Assembly: GCA_030760725.1 (NCBI GenBank)
Contig: JASWHV010000008.1
Span: forward strand, 49,176,057 to 49,240,056
Reading direction: 5' to 3'
Length of the DNA: 64,000 bases
Source of the DNA: Neostapfia colusana
Lineage: Eukaryota; Streptophyta; Magnoliopsida; Poales; Poaceae
Below are positions 46,701 to 55,700 of the stretch, one piece after another; the stretch's first letter is position 1; every line of letters starts with the position of its first letter. The translations under genes were made by a program, and so were the position numbers. The notes beneath the pieces were generated by a model, which worked only from the letters and a program-made list of their open reading frames with translations, was not told the DNA's origin and ran no database searches.

Positions 46701-49700
46701 GAAAGGCTGATGGCTCCTAGCGTTTCTCCGTCGACTATTGCACCGTGACGCTGTACTGCAGTCAGCCGGCAGGATTTGTAGATCCAGCTCACCCAGACAT
46801 GGTCTATAAGCTGAACAAATCACTGTACGGACTGAAGCAGGCACCACGAGCCTGGTATAGCCGGTTCCCCTCTTTCTTGGTTTCACAGGGGTTTGTTTAA
46901 GCTAAGTCGGACACTTCGCTGTTTGTCTATCGACGGGGCAGTGACACTGCTTACCTCCTACTATACGTCGATGACATTGTACTGACAGCGTCTAGTCTGG
47001 CTCTGTTTCTGCGAACCATTTCTGCTTTGCAGCAGGAGTTCGCTATGAAGGACCTGGGCCGTCTCCACCACTTCCTGGGTATTACGGTCGGGGACCGACT
47101 AGGCGGCCTATTTCTTCACCAGCGACAGTACTGCATGGATATCCTCCAGCGAGTGGGCATGGCTGAGTGCAAGCCGTGCTCCACATGCATGACCCGAGGG
47201 AACCGCACCTCACCGTTGTCAAGCGGATTCTTCGGTATATACGAGGCACCTTCGACTACGGCCTCCTTCTTCGGCGTGACATGGCCTCTGAGCTGGTTGT
47301 GTACACTGACGCTGACTGGGCAGGCTGCCCGGACACACGACGCTCTACTTCTGGGTTCACCGTCTTCCTAGGCGGCAACCTCGTCTCCTGGTCCTCGAAG
47401 CGACGACCCGTGGTGTCGCGCTCGAGTGCTGAGGCGGAGTATCGCGCCGTGGCTAACGGCGTGGCTGAGGCCTCCTGGCTTCAGCAGCTACTTCAGGAGC
47501 TCCATACTCCTGTCGTCAGGAGCACCCTCATCTACTGCGACAACGTCAGCGCCATGTACCTCTCCACCAACCCGGTCCAGCATCAACGCACGAAGCATGT
47601 GGAGATCGACCTTCATTTTGTTCGTGAGCGGGTTGCACTAGGCGAGGTTCGGGTACACCACGTCCCGACGATGACGCAGTTCGCTGACGTCTTCACGAAG
47701 GGCCTCCCGTCGTCGCTGTTCTCCGAGTTTCGGTCCAGTCTCAACATCTGCAGTGGCTAGATGTTGTGACTGCGGGGGGTGTTAGTCACTGTAATTAAGT
47801 GTGTGTCACAGGGGCATATTAGTCATTAGAGAGGGATTAGGGTTAGGGGTAGTTTAGTCCTTTTTTCCTCCTAATCCCTCTATATAATCAGACCTGTACC
47901 CAGCATTATTGGATCATCTACCACAGCTATCATTAGCCCTCTATTAACAATCTCTTCAAAATTCAAGTGCAAACTTGCCTTCATTTGACAACATGAAAAA
48001 GACGTATACAAAATGAGTAGTTTCTCTTTGCACATTCACTCACCTGATATGATTCTTGCGCCTGGGTGTGTGGAGAGGGGAATGGAGTAGCAGGTGGGAT
48101 TGGGAAACTGAACGCAGAAGGTATGGAATCCTGCTGGGCAGCTGTTGGCTTGATTTCTCTGCGCGGGATGAAGTTCCAAGCAGGGTGATCAAATCAGCCG
48201 CCCACCAGGTTAAACTTGTTTTCTTTGATACCCCCTAATACAAGCTAGGGCACCCCTTTTATAGATAAGTAGGCGCCTGATCTGCTGACTAACAACCCTA
48301 TCTCTTTTATTTAAAACTAGCTAACAACTTTCTCTAAGCTTAACCTCTACTGGCGCCTGACCCGCTGGCCTATCCAGCGTCCATAACATTTCCCTCCTCC
48401 CCAACAAACAGCTCATCTGCAAGCTGAGTCTCCAGCTCCAGCAAGTAAAGCCCCTTGGAGTAGGCTTGTAAATGGGCGCCTGGACGCCTGGCCAGCCATG
48501 TGCCTGAGGAGGCAGCGGCGGCGGGCGGGCAGAGGCGCATTTGTGGTCACCGGTGAATTTCTTGGGGCAGTGGTAGCACTGCCCATTGGCGCGTTTGGTG
48601 ACTAATTCCAAGACAGCCGTCGGAGTCATGGTTCGGTTCCAGTTAGTTGATTCAGCCGTCTTGAAGAGATGTCCTTGGCTGCTGCTGCCATGGTGGGTTT
48701 GGAGGTCCTAGATTCTGGTGCTGCTGCCAGCAAGCGTCACTCATAAGCCCGTGTGACGCTCATGTATGTCTGCAGGTTGGAGGGAAACTGGAGCTCGACA
48801 TCCTCAAAGGCTCACCAAGCCTTGCAGTGTAAGTTGACCTATTGTCGAGACATCAAATCTTCACAACAACAAAGTAATACTATAAATGGTTGCTGATAGT
48901 CTCCTAAAGTTCTCGTGTGATACAACTCCTTCAGTTCTGCCAGATCATAGAGGTGGCCCGAACCTTATGTTTACAAATTCTGTGAACCTTGCCCAGAAAA
49001 TGATTCCAAAGTCCCTTTGCAGCACAGGAATACCATTCTCCTGCTATTAGAGGGCTAATAGAGGCTGTATTAGATGATAATGATAATGAGGGTACACGGT
49101 CCATTATAGAGGGATTAGGTGAGGGGAAAAGACTAAACTACCCCTAACACTAATCCCTCACTAATGACTAAATTACCCCTTTATTACCCACACAATTACA
49201 GAGTCTTACCCCCCCTCCCCCCTGCAGTCACAACATCTAGCCACTGCAGTTGTTGAGACTGGACCGAAACTCGGAGAATAGCGACGATGGGAGGCCCTTC
49301 GTGAAGATGTTGGCGAACTGCCTCGTCATCGGGACATGGTGTACCCGAACCTTGCCACGTGCAACCCGCTCACGAACAAAATGGAGGTCGATCTCCACAT
49401 GCTTTGTGCGCTGATGCTGGACCGGGTTGGTGGAGAGGTACACGACGTTGACGTTGTCGCTGTTAGTATCTGAAGTATTACTCTCATGGAGAGGATGACA
49501 CTAAGAGTTGGGAATTTTTTCTTGTTTCAGTCCACACACAATGCCATGCCCAACCTAGGGGTTGGGGTTACATATTTATAGCTAAGGCAGCCAAGTATAT
49601 ACCTAGATGCTAGTCTAAGATGCTGTCTTACCAAAGGACTAATATGCTGTCTTCTTAGTCTAAGATGTTGTCCTACCAAATGACTAAGATGCTGTCCTAC

Positions 49701-52700
49701 CAAATGACTAATATGCTGTCCTACTAAAGGACTAAGATGTTGTCCTCTTGGTCTAAGATGCTGTCCTACCAACGGACTAAGATGTTGTCCTACTAAGGAC
49801 TGAGATGCTGTCCTAACTAAGGGCCACACAGATCAAGAGTACAAAGACTTATTCCTTCATTCTCCCCCTAAGTCTTGTGCGTTGTCTTGTGGAAGAGTTG
49901 GACCATCCCGATTCTGGAGCAAAGCTCAAGGAACGTGATCCTCCCAAGGGGCTTGGTGAGCAGGTCTGCAAGCTGGTCCTTGGTGTTGATGTAGCACACC
50001 TTGATGCTCCCTTCCTCCAAGCAGACTCGGAGAAAGTGGCACCTCACCCGGATGTGCTTGCTCCGTTCATGAAAGACGGGGTTCTTTGCTAGAGCCAGAG
50101 CGGACTTGTTGTCCACCCTGAGTTCCGTCGCTCCGGTGTCTTTGCCGAGGAGATCACCAAACAGTTGAACTAGCCAGAGCGTCTGAGTCGAAGCAGTAGA
50201 GGCCGCTATGTACTCGGCCTCGCAGCTGGATAGGGCCACCACCTGCTGCTTGACCGACTGCCAGCTAACGAGGCACTTGCCGAGGAAGAAGAGAATCCTG
50301 CTCTTGCTCTTGCTAGTGTCGATGTCGCTGTACACGACAAGGTGTGCCTCCCCAGGGCACCTCGGGTAGTAGAGGCCGTGGTCGAGAGTGCCCGCAACGT
50401 AGCGGATGATCCTCTTCACAGTATGCTGGTGCTCCGTCGTCGGTCGCTGCATGAACCGACTGACGTAGCCGACAGAGAATGCCAAGTCCGGCCGTGTGTG
50501 GCGCGAGGTAGCGAGGGCTCCACAAAAGACGCCGATACTGCGTGGCGTCCACCTCCTCCGTCGTGCTGTTGCGGCTTAGCTTCAGTCTCTCCTCCATGGA
50601 AGTGAGAGCTGGGTTGCAGTCTGCGAGCCCAGCCAGCTCAACAATGCGCCTGGCGTAGGCAGTCTGTCGAAGCATGATCCCGGAGTCGGCCTGGTGCACC
50701 TAGATCCCCAAGTAGAAGGAGAGAGATCCCAGGTCACTCATCTGGAAGGTGGCTTTCATCGCTTCCTTGAATGCTGCCACCTCCGCATCCTTGGTGCCGG
50801 TGATCACCAAGTCGTCGACGTAGACACCCACCAGTAGGGCATTTCCTCCATTGCCCCGCCGGTAGATGGCCGCCTCGTGCGGGCTTTGCTCGAAGCCCAT
50901 CCCCTTTAGTGTGGAGTCCAACTTGGCATTCCACGCCCTTGGTGCCTGCCGCAGGCCATAGAGGGCCTTGCGCAGATGCAACACCTTGCCCTCCTTGCCA
51001 GGAATCGTAAATCCTGACGGCTGGTGCACATAGACCTCCTTTAAATCGCCGTTAAGAAATGCCGACTTGACATCCATGTGCTGAACACACCAACCTCCTT
51101 GAGCAGCCAACGCAAGGAGGAGTCGCACAGATTCCATCTGCGCCACGGGCGCGAAGGCATCGTCGAAGTCGATCCCCTCCTGTTGCACGAAATCGCGTGC
51201 CACCAAGCGAGCCTTGTGCTTGACGATGGCGCCGACTTCATCCCTCTTCAGCTTGAACACCCACTTAAGGGTGATCGTGCGGTGACCATGAGGGAGGTCA
51301 GCAAGCTCCTAGGTGCGGTTGTTCTCAACCGCGTCCATCTCTGACTGCATCGCGACACGTCATGCCGCGTGTCTCTTAGCCTTCGTGAAAGACCGAGGCT
51401 CGCCGTTGTCGCACACAAGATGCAACTGCGCCTCCAGATCACGAGGGACTAGTCCTGGCACCGACTGGTCACTGAGAAGATCCTCCATCGTACTACGGCA
51501 TGCGCATGAAAAGCGGCCACAAGTGAAGCGGCCTAGGCGACCTCTTTCGATATGGTCCTGGGAACGCAGTGGCTCGCGTCTCTGGGACCTATCCTCTGGG
51601 ACTTCGGGGCATTAACAATGTCCTTCTGGCGTGGCGACCACCAGGTGTGCTGGCGCGGCTAGGTAGGCCCGCCCAAAGCAGCAATCGGAACGTGCACCGG
51701 TGACGATCTCCTGTCCGCCCTCCTTGACGCATTCGCTCGGGTCTTCACCGAGCCCAAGGGCATGCCGCCGCCATGTTCCCGTGACCACAACAATACACTA
51801 CTGTCGGGGTCAATACCAGTGGCAGTACAGCCTTACTGGTACCTTGCCGCACACAAGGATGAGTTGCAATGCCAATGCGCGGCCATGCTCGAGCAGGGCA
51901 TCATCTGCTGAAGCTCGTCGGCGTTTTCCTCTTCGGTGCTGCTGGTGTGAAAGGCTGATGGCTCCTAGCGTTTCTCCGTCGACTATTGCACCTTGAATGC
52001 CATCACTGTCAAGGACGCATACCTGATCCCTGTGGTTGATGAACTCCTCGATGAGCTCCACGGTGCCCGTTTCTTCTCCAAGCTGGACCTTCGCTCCGAC
52101 TATCATCAGGTTCGGATGCGAGAAGAGGACATTTCCAAGACGGCGTTCGGAACACACGACAACCTTTATGAATTCCCGGTCATGCCGTTCGAGTTGTGCA
52201 ACGCTCCGGCGACGTTCCAGGCGCTCATGAACGATATCTTGCAGCTGTTCCTCTGCCGGTTCGTCCTCGTCTTCTTCAATGACATTCTCATCTACAACAA
52301 CACGTGGACCGACCACCTTCGCCATGTGCGCGCCGTCCTCGACATTCTCCACCAGCACCGTCTCTTCATCAAGAGATCAAAGTGCAATTTCAGCACCGAC
52401 TCCGTCGCCTACCTCCGGCACATCATAACCGCCTCCGGCGTCACCATGGATTCGACAAAAGTTCAGGCAGTGGCGGATTGGCCGGTTCCCCGATCTGCGC
52501 GAGCGATGCGAGGTTTCCTCGACCTAGTTGGTTACTACCGCAACCACAAGTTCGTCAAGAACTTCGGCGCGACAGTCGCACCCCTCACCTCACTCCTTCG
52601 CAAGAAGGGATTCTCTTGGACCACCGAGGCAGAGGCGACTTTCAAGGCACTCAAGACCGCCATCATCACGGCACCGGTTCTCGCGTTACCCGACTTCGGC

Positions 52701-55700
52701 CAACCCTTTGTAGTTGAGTGTGATGCTTCAACACATGGGTTCGACGCCGTACTCATACAAGGGCAACACTTGGTGGCATTCTTCAGTCGGCATGTAGCTC
52801 CGCGCCACCAATCCTTGGCAGCCTACGAGCGAGAACTCATCGGCCTTGTCCTCGCCATCCGCCACTTGAGACCGTGCCTTTGGGGTTGCCGTTTCCTGGT
52901 ATGAACTGATCACTTTAGTCTCAAGTTCTTACTCGACCAGCGCCTCAGCACCATACCACAACATCATTGGGTGGATAAACTCCTCGGCTTCAACTTTTCG
53001 GTGGAGTACGAAGCCGGTAGCACCAACACGGTGGCCGGCGCTCTCTCGACGCGACGTAGACGAGCCGACGATCCTCGCCATCTCCAGTTCCGGCTTCGAC
53101 TTCATCGACCGTCTACGTCAGGCGCACGCCACCGACCTGGCTCTGGTGGAAATTAAGGATGAGATCGCTGAAGGCCGGCGAAATGACTTCTGGGCGATAC
53201 TTGATGGCCTCGTCACGTTCAAGGGCCTTCTCTACGTTACGCCCACGTCACCGCTCCTCCACAAGCTCATCTCCGCAGTGCACGATGATGGTCACGAAGG
53301 CGTCCAACGTACATTGCACCGTCTACGCCGCTATTTCTTCTCCCCCAGCCTTCGTCAAGCGGTTTAGGACTACATACGCTCATGCGCCACATGCCAACGG
53401 TACAAATTAGACCACCTACATCTGGCAGGGCTGCTCCTTCCTCTACTAGTACCTACGGCGGTCTGGACGGACATTGGGCTGGACTTCATCGCGGCGCTAC
53501 CACGTGTCGGCGGGAAGTCTATCATCCTCATGGTGGTCGACCGATTCAGCAAGTACTGCCACATCATCGCCATCGCACACCCGTACACGGCGGAGTCGGT
53601 GGCAAATGTTTTCTTCGTCGAGATTGTGCGCCTTCACGGGTTACCCAGTCCATGGTCTCGGATCGGGACCCCGTCTTCACCTCCATCTTCTGGTGGGAGT
53701 TGATGCGCCTCGTCGGCACCAAGCTACACATGACTTCGGCTTTTCATCCCTAGTCCGACGGGTAGACGAAAGCCGCCAACAAAGTGATCACTATGTGCAT
53801 GCACCACTTCACCGGTGACCGCCCTTGACATTGGCTTTGTTGGCTACCTGGGCGTAGTACACCTACAACACCGCCTACCAGTCCGCGCTCCGTGACACGC
53901 CGTTCCGGGTGGTCTATGTCCGTGATCCCCCTTCCATCCGATCCAATGAATACGGGGAAACACGGGTGGCGGCGGAAGCAAAGACCATAGCGGAACGAGA
54001 CGAGTTCCTAGCTGACGTCCGTCTCCGACTTGAGCAAGCCCAAGCCATCTACAAGCGTCACTACGACAAGCATCACAGAGATATTCAATTTAAGGTGGGC
54101 GAGTGGGTCTGGCTACGACTACACCAACGAGCTGCCTCCTCGCTTCAACTACGGACATAATGAAAGCTCAAGCCGCGCTTCAACGGGCCGTAACACATCA
54201 CTGGCGTCATCAACAACGTCGCCTACAGGTTGGAGTTGCCTCCCCGAGCTCGCCTCCACGACGTATTCCGCGTAGGTCTCTTGAAGAAGTTCGTGGGCAC
54301 ACCCCCTGCCTCGCCGCCACCGCTTCCACAAATCCACAATTGCGTGGCGGTGTCGGAACCAGAGCACGTTCTCCGCTCTTGCTTGGCCAGGGGTATTCGA
54401 CAATTACTAGTCCACTGGAAGGGTGAAACGGCAACATCGACAACAGGGGAAGACGTCGACAGCTTCATCAACCGCTACCCCGGTTTCCAGCTCGAGGACA
54501 CGATGCTCGTCGAGGGGGGGGGAGATGTCCTGTGGGGCCGGCATTACCAGCGCCTATCCAAGGATTGGGCGCAACAGCCCGCGATGAGGGGCTAGGCAAG
54601 TTTTTAGGAAAATAGTCAGTTTAGATAAGATTGAGTTTGTTAGAGATAAGATTGAGTTGTTAGAGTTCGTTTCCTTGTGAGTAGGCTATAATCCTATATA
54701 TTAGAAGCAATAGGATTATTGATGAATATGAAAGAAAAATTACCTTCCCATCTCCTTTCTTTTCTCCCTCCCTCCAAACAAATCTCCCACCATCGGGTCG
54801 CCGGGCAGAACCGCCGGCGCTTCTTCCGCCCAGGGCTACGACCTCCGTAGCAGGGGTCCAGCAGTCTTGGGCGCCAACACCCTTGACACTATATATGTAC
54901 TCCTCCATCATATCAATCCATTCTATTTTTAGGCAGTATATCTTCTTTTACACAGAATCTATGAATTTATAACTAATGTATTTATTAGGTAAACTACATA
55001 TTTGTGTAGATCAGCATAGTCTTAGTAGCATGTGAATTATCATTTGATTCTCATATGGTGAAGCCAATATTTTCTATAGATGACACAGGGTGAATTCAAG
55101 GTTAATTGAAACAGTATGCATGTATGATTCACAGCTTCAGTAATGAGTAAATTCCTTTGAAAATACGTGGTTTCCTGAAACCAATGTGAAATGCGAGATC
55201 TCTAAAGTTCTATTCTAACTTTTTTAATTGTATATTTTTGATGCGTTTCACCTTGTGGTAAAATATCTTCAGCTTTCAACATCATTTTTTGAACTCTCTT
55301 ATTTGTTTACTGTTTGGGCAGTAAATTTTTTGTTTGTTTCCAAGTGTGTTTATTATGTCTTTTAATACTCGCAGATTGCTACAGATGTTGCTTCACGTGG
55401 ACTTGATATTCCTGATGTTGAAGTTGTCATTAATTATAGCTATCCTTTGACCACGGAGGATTATGTCCACAGAATCGGGAGAACTGGTCGCGCCGGCAAG
55501 AAAGGTGTTGCACATACCTTTTTCACTCAAGGGAACAAGGTAAACACAATATCATGATACTAATTTTTTTATTTGCGTCTTCTGACGGTTGTAGCTGATA
55601 TTAATATGTTGGCAATTTACAGGGACTCGCTGGTGAACTTGTGAATGTTTTGAGAGAGGCTGGTCAGGTTGTTCCTCCGGCTCTTATGAAATTTGGCACT

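Larger units (their letters stand above)
46745..51523 (+). other. Transplanted 4.78-kb block inside G1, copied from the Copia-1 region downstream
   Basis: 46745-49778 equals 60967-64000 with a constant offset of 14,222 and only three differences seen (47010 T/G, 47100 T/C, 47194 C/T). The rest of the source lies beyond the window. Order inside: 3' part of Copia-1 with its 3' LTR, the TSD ACAAT, 93 bp of helicase intron 11, a gypsy deletion derivative, an inverted copia fragment and inverted Copia-3. Because only the downstream locus has the complete Copia-1 with both TSDs, this copy is the derived one. Confidence 0.92.
39287..54888 (+). mobile_element. Ty3/gypsy chromovirus G1, heavily interrupted
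   Basis: LTRs at 39287-39673 and 54526-54888 (TGTC[A/C]TGTGGGG...CCCTTGACA), near-matching TSD CTACA/CTATA (39282-39286, 54889-54893), and a TGGTATCA primer site just after the 5' LTR. gag, protease, RT, RNase H, integrase and chromodomain follow in order on the plus strand. It is interrupted by Copia-2 (40182-45080), a CCTAGGCG-rich insertion (45861-46291) and the duplicated block (46745-51523) with its 469-bp flanking duplication. Many stops; inactive. Confidence 0.9.
14224..55374 (+). other. RH5-like intron 9, about 41.2 kb, packed with nested transposable elements
   Basis: The GT at 14224 and AG at 55373-55374 join CPLM to IATDVASRGLDIP, exactly as in the helicase family. Native intron is limited to stretches such as 14,224-14,970, 17,407-17,856, parts of 18,119-18,564, perhaps 38,978-39,281, and 54,894-55,374. 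Everything between consists of TEs. It would have to be spliced as one intron or by recursive steps. Confidence 0.88.
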
